55,320 nucleotides of DNA, from NCBI GenBank assembly GCA_016650045.1, contig JAENWK010000006.1, forward strand, positions 1 to 55,320. Reading direction: 5' to 3'. A program made the position numbers and the translations under genes. The notes below the pieces were generated by a model. It did no database searches, was not told where the DNA came from, and saw only the letters and a program-made list of their open reading frames with translations. Positions 8,697-17,571 of the stretch are shown here, in pieces. The first letter of the stretch is position 1. Each line of letters starts with the position of its first letter. Source of the stretch: Eubacteriaceae bacterium. Its GTDB lineage: Bacteria; Bacillota; Clostridia; Eubacteriales; Eubacteriaceae.

Positions 8697-8918
8697 TTAA
8701 AGCTCCATACCGTTAAGAATATCCCGTAACTGAGCCATTTCATCTACAGTGAGGGTGATACCCTTGCGCATTTTTTCGTGATCTGCGTTCCAATCTCTTA
8801 AATCGTACTTAGGCTCTCTTTCATTCCAGCTCACCAGATTAATTTCTTTTTGCCAACCGCTGGGCAGTTCACTGAGAACCCCAACCTCTTTTACAATTTT
8901 AAAACTAATTGCCGCCAT
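8697..8918 (-). CDS. YdbC/PC4-like single-stranded-DNA-binding protein
   Basis: 73 residues. The sequence resembles the bacterial YdbC family, small homologues of the eukaryotic coactivator PC4 that bind single-stranded nucleic acid as dimers. Supporting pieces are GWQKEINLVSWNEREPKYD, LRDWNADHEKMRKGITLT and the C-terminal helix MAQLRDILNGMEL. It has a strong ribosome site (AAAGGAGTT) and lies 16 bases after a glutaredoxin gene, so the two are one operon. Its cellular role, perhaps in DNA repair or transcription, is not established. Confidence 0.8.
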   Translation of the reverse strand: MAAISFKIVKEVGVLSELPSGWQKEINLVSWNEREPKYDLRDWNADHEKMRKGITLTVDEMAQLRDILNGMEL

Positions 8919-8934
8919 ATTAACTCCTTTTTCT

Positions 8935-9189
8935 TTATTGTAACAATTCTTTCAGTTTACCGCTAAAGTCAAGTTCTTTTAGTTCCGAAAATCCTCCAAT
9001 AAATGTGTCCCCAATAAAAATGAAGGGAACCGTGTAATGGTTGGTTTGTTCCTGCAACTTTCGGCGTAATTCATTATTACTATAAATATCAATGTCGGTG
9101 TATTGCAAACCTTTTTCATCCAGAAATCTTTTTGCTCCATTACAATAAGGGCAATGCGCCCAAGTATATAATTTAATTTCTTTTTTCAT
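8935..9189 (-). CDS. Glutaredoxin
   Basis: 84 residues, the usual size of a monomeric glutaredoxin. The redox-active CPYC pair is C13 and C16 in WAHCPYCNGAKRFL. The cis-proline motif TVPFIFIG and the GGFSELKEL segment that bind glutathione in GrxC-type proteins are both present. In clostridia lacking glutathione the partner may be another thiol; this cannot be judged here. It is the first gene of a two-gene unit with the YdbC-like protein, with GGAAGGTGA as ribosome site. Confidence 0.92.
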   Translation of the reverse strand: MKKEIKLYTWAHCPYCNGAKRFLDEKGLQYTDIDIYSNNELRRKLQEQTNHYTVPFIFIGDTFIGGFSELKELDFSGKLKELLQ

Positions 9190-9239
9190 CGGTCACCTTC
9201 CTTACTTCGATTTTCATTAATATAAATTGGTATTACTTC

Positions 9240-9267
9240 ATTTTAACTCTTATTTTTGAACTGTCAA
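9240..9267 (-). promoter_or_regulatory. Candidate promoter of the glutaredoxin operon
   Basis: On the minus strand a consensus TTGACA (9267-9262) and TAAAAT (9245-9240) are spaced by 16 bases, about 50 bases ahead of the glutaredoxin start. Confidence 0.5.
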
Positions 9268-9349
9268 CAAATTATTCTTAAAAAATTGTAGAAATATCTC
9301 ACCAGTTATCGTATTATTAAACTAAGAACAATTAAAAAGGAGATTATAC

Positions 9350-9979
9350 ATGCAAAATGTAACTGTTGTGGATCACCCCCTGGTGACCCACAAATTAACC
9401 CACCTCAGAAAAACGGAAACGTCCTCAAGAGAATTCCGAGAATTAGTCAAAGAATTATCAAGCCTAATGGCTTGGGAAGTTACCAAACATTTTCCATTAA
9501 AAGAGATTGACATTGAAACCCCTATTTGCAAAACCACCCAAAAGGTTTTGGCTGAAAAGGATGTGGTGATTGTTCCCATACTAAGAGCAGGTTTAGGCAT
9601 GGTTGAAGGCTTCACCAATATTATTCCCAAAGCCAAAATTGGACATGTGGGACTTTACCGTGACCCCGTAACCCTCAAAGCAGTGGAGTATTATAAAAAG
9701 TTTCCGACCGATATTATGGAACGGGAAGCCATTGTTGTTGATCCCATGCTGGCAACAGGTGTTTCAGTGATTTATACCATCAAACTGCTAAAAGAAGCTG
9801 GCTGTCAAAACATTAAGGTTGTTCATATTCTTGCTTGTCCCGAGGGGCTTAAAGCAGTGACAACCGCCTATCCGGAAATCCCTATTTTCTGTGCCGCCAT
9901 TGATGACCGCCTTAATGAACATTCTTATATTGTCCCTGGTTTAGGTGATGCCGGTGACCGACTTTTCGGAACGAAATAA
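9350..9979 (+). CDS. upp: Uracil phosphoribosyltransferase
   Basis: 209 residues, the normal length. It makes UMP from uracil and PRPP in pyrimidine salvage. Seen are the substrate region VVIVPILRAGLGMVEGF, the PRPP loop IVVDPMLATGVSVIYTI and the uracil-binding YIVPGLGDAGDRLFGTK end. AAAGGAG precedes the ATG. An amino-acid permease follows 27 bases later and may be co-transcribed. Confidence 0.97.
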   Translation: MQNVTVVDHPLVTHKLTHLRKTETSSREFRELVKELSSLMAWEVTKHFPLKEIDIETPICKTTQKVLAEKDVVIVPILRAGLGMVEGFTNIIPKAKIGHVGLYRDPVTLKAVEYYKKFPTDIMEREAIVVDPMLATGVSVIYTIKLLKEAGCQNIKVVHILACPEGLKAVTTAYPEIPIFCAAIDDRLNEHSYIVPGLGDAGDRLFGTK

Positions 9980-10006
9980 TTTTCAACACTAACCTGGAGG
10001 TTAAAT

Positions 10007-11338
10007 ATGGAACAGCCAAAATACGGTTTATTCACTGCCATTGCTTTAATTATTGGAGTCGTTGTTGGCTCAGGTATTTTTTTCCGAAGCGATAATATCC
10101 TTGTTGCCACCAACGGCAACGTATTTCTGGGTGTCATTATTTTCACTGTGGCTGCCATTAGTATTATTTTTGGCTGTCTTACCATTGCCGAACTTGCTGC
10201 CAGAACCGACAACCCCGGTGGTATCCTCACCTATGCCAAAGAATTCATCAGTCCAACCATAGGATGTGCCTATGGTTGGTTTCAAACGTTTATATACATG
10301 CCCAGCATTACTGCTATTTTAACCTGGGTATCCGGGATTTATTTTTGTATTTTATTTAATATAGAACAAACTTTGGAGACCCAAATTCTCGTAGGTATGG
10401 GCTGTCTATTGGTTCTTTCCGTTACCAATGTCCTTTCTGCACGTCTGGGAGGCTATTTCCAAAATGGGGCCATGATTATTAAATTGATTCCCCTGGTCAT
10501 CATTGGTATTGCAGGGTTATTATATGGCGGAACCGAGACTTATTTTACGAGCACCGCAATTTCTCAAATAACCTCCACTGCCTGGATTGGTGCCATTGCT
10601 CCCATTGCCTTTTCCTTTGATGGTTGGATTATTTCCACCTCTTTGGCCTACGAAATCAAAAACAGTAAGCGAAATCTACCCTTGGCACTGACGATTAGCC
10701 CCCTTATCATATTGATTCTTTACATCATCTATTTTGTTGGTATCTCCAACCTTGTCGGACCCACTAAAATCATGGCAATGGGTGATGCCCATTTGGATTA
10801 TGCGGCAAATATGATTTTTGGTCCAGGTGGTGCAAAAATCATTATGCTTTTTGTATTCATTTCTGTTCTGGGCACTTTAAATGGTTTAATCATGGGGATG
10901 ATTCGTATGCCCTTTGCCCTTGGCCTGGATCATATGCTTCCCGGATCTGAAAAGTTGGCCAGGATTTCAGAAAAATCCAACTTCCCAGTGAACTCCGCAC
11001 TTTTTGCACTCACCGTTGTGGCATTTTGGTTGGTTATTCATTATTTTACCCAAAAATTCCTCTTATTACCAAATTCAGATGTTTCTGAAATAGCCATTGT
11101 CGCAAGCTACCTTTTATACCTGGCTCTCTACTATAAAGTTTTCGTTTTATGGAAAAACAAGGAAATTAAAAGTCTTTTCCGAGGACTCATTTGCCCAATT
11201 TTTGCATCCATTGGTTCCCTGATTATTTTTTCGGGAGGTTTTCAAAGTCCGCTTTTCCTCTTATATATGGGGATCTGCTTTAGTGCATTCGGTGCTGGAT
11301 TTGTTTATTATCGATTCGGTGTTTTGAAAAGAGTATAA
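10007..11338 (+). CDS. Amino-acid permease, APC superfamily
   Basis: 443 residues with about twelve hydrophobic segments. The first helix carries the APC substrate motif VVGSGIFFRSDN. FSFDGWIISTSLAYEIKN is the helix-6 region typical of the LAT/APC group of amino-acid exchangers. It is a cytoplasmic-membrane transporter or antiporter of amino acids; the substrate cannot be inferred. It has a GGAGG ribosome site and lies 27 bases after upp. A long hairpin follows its stop codon. Confidence 0.88.
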   Translation: MEQPKYGLFTAIALIIGVVVGSGIFFRSDNILVATNGNVFLGVIIFTVAAISIIFGCLTIAELAARTDNPGGILTYAKEFISPTIGCAYGWFQTFIYMPSITAILTWVSGIYFCILFNIEQTLETQILVGMGCLLVLSVTNVLSARLGGYFQNGAMIIKLIPLVIIGIAGLLYGGTETYFTSTAISQITSTAWIGAIAPIAFSFDGWIISTSLAYEIKNSKRNLPLALTISPLIILILYIIYFVGISNLVGPTKIMAMGDAHLDYAANMIFGPGGAKIIMLFVFISVLGTLNGLIMGMIRMPFALGLDHMLPGSEKLARISEKSNFPVNSALFALTVVAFWLVIHYFTQKFLLLPNSDVSEIAIVASYLLYLALYYKVFVLWKNKEIKSLFRGLICPIFASIGSLIIFSGGFQSPLFLLYMGICFSAFGAGFVYYRFGVLKRV

Positions 11339-11428
11339 ACATCTGATTTATTTTCAATTTAGCGTTAGTTGTTAAATATACTGGGTATATAAGAATCATA
11401 TCCTTTCTCTCCTCAGGGAATATAATTA

Positions 11429-11469
11429 AGAAAGAGGCCTGCCCTTACAACCGGGGCAGGTCTCTTTCT
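11429..11469. terminator. Long hairpin between convergent genes, probable terminator
   Basis: AGAAAGAGGCCTGCCC (11429-11444) pairs with GGGCAGGTCTCTTTCT (11454-11469), 16 bp with one G-T wobble. It lies between the permease and the convergent SpoIIE-type gene. There is no clear T-run on either side, so termination is likely but not certain. Confidence 0.6.
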
Positions 11470-11501
11470 CTGACTATAACTGTTTTCAGTGAACGCTCAA
11501 T

Positions 11502-12665
11502 CTAGATATAAACGATGTTCACATCCTTATTAAAATAGCGCAGCAAATCAATGAGCTTTTGGGTAACCTTCCATTTAATGCTCAATTCTTCGGGAAAATC
11601 AGGGTTTTGATGGTCAGGGTTAATGGAGTTACCCATGATAATATCGATGTTCGTGCATTCATTGATTAGGTAATTGGCCAACATCGATGCACCATTACGT
11701 TCTTCGAAAATTTCACGGCCGCAACGGTTATGAAGATAGTCTTCCAACAACCGCAGCGTTTCTCTTATGGTCAGCACCCCTTCGGTGACCAGGTCCACAC
11801 TTTTCATACGTCCGATGGGTGGAACCTTTTCCGACATGGTGGACATATCAATTTCAATTTCCTCACCATATTCTCTGGCCACAATATTCCCTGCGGTTCC
11901 GCCGCAGACAATTTTAATCCCGCGGGCTTTATCCAATATATTTTTAATTTGTGCATCCTTACTCTTATCAAGGGGTGGTCCGGAGAACAGCGTCAGATAC
12001 TTCCGTTCTTCAGCTTTCATGACGACAACCGTAGTATCATCCCCTGGTTCTTCACCGTAAAGATTATAGCAGATATCGATCAGGGCCATGGAAATATCCT
12101 TGGCTCGTTTATCTTCATAGGAACGAGCCAATAAATAATTGGCGGCTTCCTCCCATTGCCATCCAAAGTTCAAACAATTTCCAATACCTGCATGAATCAC
12201 CCCATCACTGAAGAAAGCCATAATATCGTCCTTCTCAATTTTCATGGTTGTTTCATAAACCGATTTTCCCTGGAATTCTATGGCAGTACGATTGAGCTCA
12301 ATAATCTCGCCATTACGAATAAAAACTAAGGGTGGATTATCGTATTCCAAAATATAAGCCATTCGATTTCGAAAGACCTGAACAATGGTAAAGGTTGAAT
12401 AAGCCAGATTTCGCACCTGGCATTTTGGCAGGGTCGCCTCAAGAGTTTCGAGTACATCCATAATCCCTAATTTTTCTTCAAGCATGGTGGCGGCGATGGT
12501 GGAAGTCAATGTCGCTAAAATATTAGCTTTAACACCGCTTCCCAGGCCGTCGGCCAAAATGGCTATGACACTTTCATCATTAACGCGAATTTCAACATTA
12601 TCTCCGCAAAGTTCTTCATGAACTTTATTGACACTATCATTGGCAATATCCATAAATAAGGGCAT
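11502..12665 (-). CDS. SpoIIE-type PP2C serine phosphatase with an extra C-terminal domain
   Basis: 387 residues. Residues 1-220 are a PP2C/SpoIIE phosphatase domain with its metal-binding aspartates in ILADGLGSG (D39), FFSDGV (D154) and PGDDTTVVV (D209-D210). These enzymes dephosphorylate anti-sigma-factor antagonists or other phosphoserine proteins. Residues about 221-387 form a separate domain with VCGGTAGNIVAREYG and IGRMKSVDLVTEGVLTI, which I do not recognise. It starts inside the TAATG junction with the hydrogenase-like PAS gene, so translation is coupled. It probably passes on the redox or H2 signal read by that protein. No kinase or sigma factor is adjacent. Confidence 0.85.
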   Translation of the reverse strand: MPLFMDIANDSVNKVHEELCGDNVEIRVNDESVIAILADGLGSGVKANILATLTSTIAATMLEEKLGIMDVLETLEATLPKCQVRNLAYSTFTIVQVFRNRMAYILEYDNPPLVFIRNGEIIELNRTAIEFQGKSVYETTMKIEKDDIMAFFSDGVIHAGIGNCLNFGWQWEEAANYLLARSYEDKRAKDISMALIDICYNLYGEEPGDDTTVVVMKAEERKYLTLFSGPPLDKSKDAQIKNILDKARGIKIVCGGTAGNIVAREYGEEIEIDMSTMSEKVPPIGRMKSVDLVTEGVLTIRETLRLLEDYLHNRCGREIFEERNGASMLANYLINECTNIDIIMGNSINPDHQNPDFPEELSIKWKVTQKLIDLLRYFNKDVNIVYI

Positions 12666-14368
12666 TAGATTTCATCCCCTCGATTTTCTATGACTTTTTT
12701 CAGTTTTGTTAAGGTAACTTTTGTTTCGGCCGTGGTTTCCCCTAACAATCCCGCAATTTCGTGGGCCACACGCATTTGTTTATCAATAACCCGCTGGGCC
12801 ATACTCAACGTTTCTTCCTGTATTTTAAGGAAAACCGCTTCTTGTTTTTCCTGCTCTGAAATATCAATAAAAATGCCCATATAAAGTTCCTGATCTGAAA
12901 TATAGGTTAGAATTTCCATAAAAACGCGATTTTCTTTTTCAAAGAACCCTTTCCCGGTATAAATACATTCGTTATTGGTATTAAGTTTTTTAAAAGGATT
13001 GTAATGGAAAACATCCATGAAATTATAGTGAAATACATCCTCTTTTTTCACATTAAAAAGACGTTCTGCTGATTCATTAAATTCTATGATTCGATATTTT
13101 TTGTCCAGTACAGCAATGGCATTTGGGGTTGTTGTAATAATGAGATTGGAAATCGCCTCATTTTTACTGGAGATCAGTGGCAGACACATTTCTATTTCTG
13201 CCATATTCCAATAAACAGCTCGTGCTTTGTCCCGGCAGGTATCATAGCCGCAAACACCACAGTTAAGTTCATCTTTTTTAGTGAATTTAGACATTTGCAA
13301 TAAGATTTTTTTGAGTTCCTTTTCAGGTACCTCACCCAGATGATGAACCGGTCGTGCTTCAAATTGTCGACTAGTTTTAACTTCCGGTACAACTCCCACA
13401 GGATTTTTTTTGTTATTAATATCAATATAGGTTTGAACCATTTCAACTTTTTCGTATTTTGACAATTGACTGTGGGTATTTCCCGGACCGTTAATACAGC
13501 CTTCTTCACAGGCACTCATTTCAATCCAGTATTTTTTATCTAAATGGCACATTTCATCCAAAAAAAGCATACTGTCTTTGATGCCGTTAATGCGCAAAAT
13601 TTTTCGGCTGCCATCCAAGTTGGCAACACTGCTTTTTGCAAGACCACCCATTAATGGATAATTTCGCCCGATACTCGTTCCGATAGCGTCAAACTCTTCC
13701 ACATCCATTTTGCTCGGATCAATTTTTTCTTCTTTTAGCCAATCGTTAATCTCATCAAAGGTCAATACACCATCAATGATACCCTTGACTTCTTTTTCCT
13801 TCACTTCCATTTTCTTTGAAAAACAACCCCCGGCATAAATAATCTTCGCATCCGGATACTTTTCCTTTAGAATCTTTCCGTGGGCAATCATTGGCGAGAC
13901 TTCATTACTCAAAGATTCCAGGTATTGGGGATAATATATTTCGATGAGATTTTTGATGGATGCGCAGGATGAATCAATCACAAAATTTCGATCGCTGTAA
14001 TAATCCCTGGCATTGGCCGTAGCCACTGCTTCCGCACCAATAGAAGTTTCTTCAATAATGGTGAAGCCCAACTTTCTTAGCGCGCCAATATATTGCCGTG
14101 GATTATCCATGTAATAGGTTGATGGAAAAACCCCGGATAAACTGAGGACAACTTTTTCTGTTTTTAGCCAATTTTTTATGGTATTGACATCACTTTGAAT
14201 CTCTTTAGCATTATGAGGACAAATCTTAATACAATTTCCGCAGCCAATGCACATTTCCTCAATAATCTGCGCATGCTTATCCTTAAGTTTAATGGCCTTA
14301 ATCGGGCAATTTCGAATGCATTTATAGCAATTACGACATTTATCCTTTGAAAAATTAATAATACCCAA
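12665..14368 (-). CDS. Putative sensory [FeFe]-hydrogenase-like protein with PAS domain (HydS-like)
   Basis: 567 residues starting at TTG, with AGGGG about eight bases upstream. Two [4Fe-4S] motifs occupy C11-C21 and C40-C50. The H-cluster region has all four ligand cysteines: C135 (SSCAS in place of the TSCCP of catalytic enzymes), C182 with K185 and E188, and C287/C291 in EMSACEEGC. The second L1 cysteine, which relays protons in catalytic hydrogenases, is missing. A further FeS domain uses C370, C373, C378 and C395. A PAS domain spans about 405-505, then a helical tail. This order is known for sensory group C/D [FeFe]-hydrogenases. The partner is the phosphatase encoded next, overlapping by one base. 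Confidence 0.85.
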   Translation of the reverse strand: MGIINFSKDKCRNCYKCIRNCPIKAIKLKDKHAQIIEEMCIGCGNCIKICPHNAKEIQSDVNTIKNWLKTEKVVLSLSGVFPSTYYMDNPRQYIGALRKLGFTIIEETSIGAEAVATANARDYYSDRNFVIDSSCASIKNLIEIYYPQYLESLSNEVSPMIAHGKILKEKYPDAKIIYAGGCFSKKMEVKEKEVKGIIDGVLTFDEINDWLKEEKIDPSKMDVEEFDAIGTSIGRNYPLMGGLAKSSVANLDGSRKILRINGIKDSMLFLDEMCHLDKKYWIEMSACEEGCINGPGNTHSQLSKYEKVEMVQTYIDINNKKNPVGVVPEVKTSRQFEARPVHHLGEVPEKELKKILLQMSKFTKKDELNCGVCGYDTCRDKARAVYWNMAEIEMCLPLISSKNEAISNLIITTTPNAIAVLDKKYRIIEFNESAERLFNVKKEDVFHYNFMDVFHYNPFKKLNTNNECIYTGKGFFEKENRVFMEILTYISDQELYMGIFIDISEQEKQEAVFLKIQEETLSMAQRVIDKQMRVAHEIAGLLGETTAETKVTLTKLKKVIENRGDEI

Positions 14369-14608
14369 TTAGTTTCCCCTTAATATTTTTTCAAAAATTT
14401 CTTCAACATTATCCACTGAAACCGAATAAATAACGTCATCACATTTTACCGCCACACCTTCATTGCATTTTCCCATGCAAAACGATCCCACCAATTCAAT
14501 CTCATCTTTAAGACCCTGCGCAGTAATCATTTCATTTAATGCCTTGACCACATGATAAGATCCCTTAACTTGACAGGCGCTGCCAATACATATACTCATC
14601 GTTTTCAT
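14369..14608 (-). CDS. Thioredoxin-like [2Fe-2S] ferredoxin, NuoE/HydC C-terminal type
   Basis: 79 residues from the ATG at 14608, which has GAGG eight bases upstream; a TTG six codons earlier is unlikely. The four cysteines that would bind a [2Fe-2S] cluster are in ICIGSACQVKG and GSFCMGKCNEG. The fold is that of the small ferredoxin domain of NuoE-like subunits. It begins the operon and its stop directly abuts the TTG start of the hydrogenase-like gene. It is probably the electron partner of that protein. Confidence 0.87.
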   Translation of the reverse strand: MKTMSICIGSACQVKGSYHVVKALNEMITAQGLKDEIELVGSFCMGKCNEGVAVKCDDVIYSVSVDNVEEIFEKILRGN

Positions 14609-14643
14609 CAAATATTCCTCTTCCAAAATGATCTATTGGATTT

Positions 14644-14672
14644 ATGGTATCATCCGGCTATTTTACTGTCAA
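14644..14672 (-). promoter_or_regulatory. Promoter of the hydrogenase-like sensor operon
   Basis: On the minus strand consensus TTGACA (14672-14667) and TACCAT (14649-14644) are separated by exactly 17 bases, about 35 bases ahead of the [2Fe-2S] gene. Confidence 0.6.
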
Positions 14673-15004
14673 CTGATCTACAAAAATATCGTGGTGAAAA
14701 GCGGCATCTCCGGCATTTATCAGAATCCGGATAAAAAATCGTTCTGCTTTTCTTTGTTAGCGATTAAGGAATGCAAAATTCAATGGTTTTAATTTCTCTT
14801 TCTCAATGATCTGCCCTTGACGACACAATCCAATTCTGGTAAAATGATCTCAATTAATTTAATAACGTTTTCATAATGAAAAACAATCCGAATTGACTAA
14901 CCTAAGGTTTTCTATGGTTTTTCAATCGATAGAGTATGGTTGGAAACGACCATGCTTTCCAATGTGTAAAGGATGGTTGACTTCATAATATTACTGACTT
15001 TTTT
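14673..15004. other. Intergenic region between the sensor operon and tupA
   Basis: The gap between the two divergent operons (14609-15098) contains no convincing gene. It holds the two promoters described separately. It also has a near-perfect palindrome TTTTCAT-A-ATGAAAA at 14868-14882 and an 8-bp hairpin, AGTATGGT...ACCATGCT, at 14933-14956. Either could be an operator for a metal-responsive repressor of tupA. No Moco-riboswitch-like fold was recognised by eye. Confidence 0.4.
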
Positions 15005-15034
15005 TTGTAGACTGTTAGTTTGTTTATTTATACT
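15005..15034 (+). promoter_or_regulatory. Candidate tupABC promoter
   Basis: TTGTAG (15005-15010) and TATACT (15029-15034) lie 18 bases apart, 65 bases before the tupA start. Confidence 0.45.
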
Positions 15035-15098
15035 ATCTTCCTTTATCAAGTCATCACAGGGGTTTTCCCTTTTGATAAATATTCTGAGGAGGAATTAA

Positions 15099-15950
15099 AT
15101 GAAAAAGAAACTAACTGTTTTTTTGATTGTTGTTCTTGTTTGCACATTAGCATTAAGCTTTGCAGGGTGTACCACCACAAAAAAGGCCTTGGAGCCCGGT
15201 TCTAATGGAACCATTATTCTGGCCACTACCACCAGTACCCAGGATAGCGGGCTTTTAGATGTCCTTGTCCCTGTTTTTGAAGGCGACACAGGCATTGCTG
15301 TAAAAGTCGTGGCTGTGGGCACAGGAAAAGCCATTGCAATGGGTACAAATGGCGAAGCCGATGTATTACTGGTTCATGCCAGATCACAGGAAGATGCATT
15401 TATGGCCGCTGGCTCCGGGACGGAACGTTTCGACGTTATGTACAACGACTTTGTAGTTCTGGGACCTAAAGCTGATCCTGCCCAGGTAAAAACTAATGCT
15501 GCCAGCGACGCTACTAAAGCCTTCCCCGCCATTGCTGCCGTTCCTTCAGCCTTTGTATCAAGAGATGATAAGTCCGGCACCAACACCAAAGAATTGGAAA
15601 TTTGGAAAGCTGCCAACATTACCCCTGAAGGCGACTGGTATATAAGAACCGGTTCCGGCATGGGCGATACCCTCACCGTCACCAATGAAAAACTGGGCTA
15701 TACTCTGGCCGATCGCGCTACCTATGCCAATATGAAAGACACCATGACAAATCTGGAAATTGTTTGCGAAGGTGATCCTATGCTGCTCAATCCTTACGGC
15801 GTCATAACCGTTAACCCAGCCATTAACGCTCAAATTAATGCTGACGGTGCAAAGGCTTTTGCTGACTGGATCGTTTCACCTGAAGGCCAGAAAGTCATTG
15901 GTGATTATAAAGTCAACGGCGATCAACTCTTCACACCAAGTGCAAAATAA
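15099..15950 (+). CDS. tupA: Tungstate-binding lipoprotein TupA
   Basis: 283 residues. An N-terminal lipoprotein signal ends in LSFAGC, with the lipidated cysteine at residue 24. The mature start TIILATTTSTQDSGLLD carries the TTTS motif that binds the oxyanion in TupA. SFVSRDDKSGTNTKE and YTLADRATY are further family segments. It captures tungstate outside the membrane for TupBC. The ribosome site is GAGGAGGA. Tungstate supply fits the neighbouring pterin-cofactor genes and the tungsten- or molybdenum-dependent formate dehydrogenase of acetogens, the latter not in this window. Confidence 0.95.
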   Translation: MKKKLTVFLIVVLVCTLALSFAGCTTTKKALEPGSNGTIILATTTSTQDSGLLDVLVPVFEGDTGIAVKVVAVGTGKAIAMGTNGEADVLLVHARSQEDAFMAAGSGTERFDVMYNDFVVLGPKADPAQVKTNAASDATKAFPAIAAVPSAFVSRDDKSGTNTKELEIWKAANITPEGDWYIRTGSGMGDTLTVTNEKLGYTLADRATYANMKDTMTNLEIVCEGDPMLLNPYGVITVNPAINAQINADGAKAFADWIVSPEGQKVIGDYKVNGDQLFTPSAK

Positions 15951-16022
15951 CAATTGAAGCTAAATCAATTATTGATGTCCTGGGAGATGAAAATCTTCCA
16001 GGATTTAAAAATGGAGTGAACC

Positions 16023-16730
16023 ATGGAATATATCATTACCGGATTTGTCGAAGCCTTCCGTCTCATCTTTTCCTTTGATCCTGAAATAATGGGGATTGTT
16101 TTTTTATCCCTTTATGTTTCCTTTTCATCAACATTATACGCTACCATTATTGGGGTCCCTTTGGGGATTCTGCTTGGCATTACAAACTTTAGAGGAAAGC
16201 GAATCGTGTCACGTTTTCTGTATACCTTTATGTCCTTTCCGCCTGTTGTTATTGGTTTATTTACAGCACTTTTTCTTGCACGATCAGGCCCTTTCGGACA
16301 ATTTCAGCTCATGTATACTCCCTCCGCCATGATTATCGCTCAAACCATTTTGGTAACCCCGGTGGTCATGGGTATTGTTTTTAATCAAGCCAGTACCAGT
16401 GGTTATAATGTTGTCCAAACCGGTAAAACTTTGGGGGCGGGTAAAGGCCACACCCTTCTTTTATTAATCGCTGAACTTAAAGGCACCATTATGATTGCCC
16501 TGGTCACTGGTTTTGGACGAGCCATTTCCGAAGTTGGCGCTGTCATGATTGTCGGTGGAAATATCAGGGGGTTTACCCGAGTCATGACCACCTTCATTGC
16601 CATGAACAATAATATGGGTCAGTACAGCACCGCCATTGCCATGGGGATTATTTTGATGACCATCTCTTTTATTACAAATTCCATTTTATATAAATATATC
16701 ATAGGGGATATCAATGAATATCGAGACTAA
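16023..16730 (+). CDS. tupB: Tungstate ABC transporter permease TupB
   Basis: 235 residues with about five or six membrane helices. The cytoplasmic coupling segment GKTLGAGKGHTLLLLIAELKG and the following FGRAISEVGAVMIVGGN form the EAA-type loop that contacts the ATPase. VIGLFTALFLARSGPFG and the overall pattern match TupB/ModB-type permeases. Its last 17 bases overlap tupC, as expected for a coupled transporter operon. Confidence 0.94.
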   Translation: MEYIITGFVEAFRLIFSFDPEIMGIVFLSLYVSFSSTLYATIIGVPLGILLGITNFRGKRIVSRFLYTFMSFPPVVIGLFTALFLARSGPFGQFQLMYTPSAMIIAQTILVTPVVMGIVFNQASTSGYNVVQTGKTLGAGKGHTLLLLIAELKGTIMIALVTGFGRAISEVGAVMIVGGNIRGFTRVMTTFIAMNNNMGQYSTAIAMGIILMTISFITNSILYKYIIGDINEYRD

Positions 16731-17457
16731 AAATCTAACTAAAACTTATAAGGATACCCGTGTTCTTAATCTGACCCAAGAGTGCAATGCCCTTTTTTTT
16801 GAATCCGGAAAAATTCATGGCATTATCGGACCTAACGGCTCTGGAAAAACAACCCTGATGAAAATTATGGCGGGACTCATTTCCCCATCCGACGGAGACG
16901 TTTTATATGATGGCCGCCCGGGAATAAATGATGTCCCAAAAGACATCACTTATTCCAGCCACCGCCCCACTCTTTTTTCCCGGACGGTTTTTGAAAACAT
17001 TGCCTATCCTTTAAAGATTCGCAAACGATCCAAAGCTGAAATTCACACCATCGTCAGCGAACTCTTGGATGAGTTTAAAATTTCAGCCATTCAAACCCAT
17101 AACGCAAAAAAACTTTCCGGCGGTGAATCTCAAAAAACAGCGATGGCCAGAGCGCTTTCCTTTTCTCCCAAAGTTCTTTTTTTAGATGAACCGACTGCCA
17201 ACATTGACCCCAAAAGCGTTAAGCTTATGGAAGCAGCTCTTCTTAAGCGAAAAAAATCTCAGGGCCTGACCATTATTATCATAACCCATAATTTAAGCCA
17301 GGCCTTTCGCATCTGTGACACGCTCACTTTTTTAAACCAGGGAACCTGCCTTTATTCTGGACCTTCCCATGGATTAATTGAATCTGTGGATCCGATTATT
17401 CATGACTTTATTTCATTTAATCTACTAAAGAAATCTGATTTCCCCATAAAGTCTTAA
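16714..17457 (+). CDS. tupC: Tungstate ABC transporter ATPase TupC
   Basis: 247 residues. Walker A is GPNGSGKTT, the signature is LSGGESQKTAMARALSF and Walker B is VLFLDEPTANIDP, followed by the H-loop IIIITHNL. The ATG lies inside the end of tupB with AGGGGA upstream. It powers tungstate uptake with TupAB. No TOBE metal-sensing extension of ModC is evident, consistent with TupC. Confidence 0.94.
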   Translation: MNIETKNLTKTYKDTRVLNLTQECNALFFESGKIHGIIGPNGSGKTTLMKIMAGLISPSDGDVLYDGRPGINDVPKDITYSSHRPTLFSRTVFENIAYPLKIRKRSKAEIHTIVSELLDEFKISAIQTHNAKKLSGGESQKTAMARALSFSPKVLFLDEPTANIDPKSVKLMEAALLKRKKSQGLTIIIITHNLSQAFRICDTLTFLNQGTCLYSGPSHGLIESVDPIIHDFISFNLLKKSDFPIKS

Positions 17458-17571
17458 ATTAACGTTAAAATCAAAGTATGGCTATTGTCATATTAAAAGA
17501 AGCTAACAATAACGCCGAATCAAAGCCGGAAAATAATCCTAATTGGATTTGTCAATCGTCTGATTTTTAAG

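Noticed and set aside
11339-11501. CRISPR or other array between the permease and the phosphatase
   Set aside because: Only one hairpin is present; no direct repeats with regular spacing were seen here or elsewhere in the window.
14609-15098. A Moco/Tuco riboswitch upstream of tupA
   Set aside because: No conserved riboswitch core could be recognised; only a palindrome and one small hairpin are visible.
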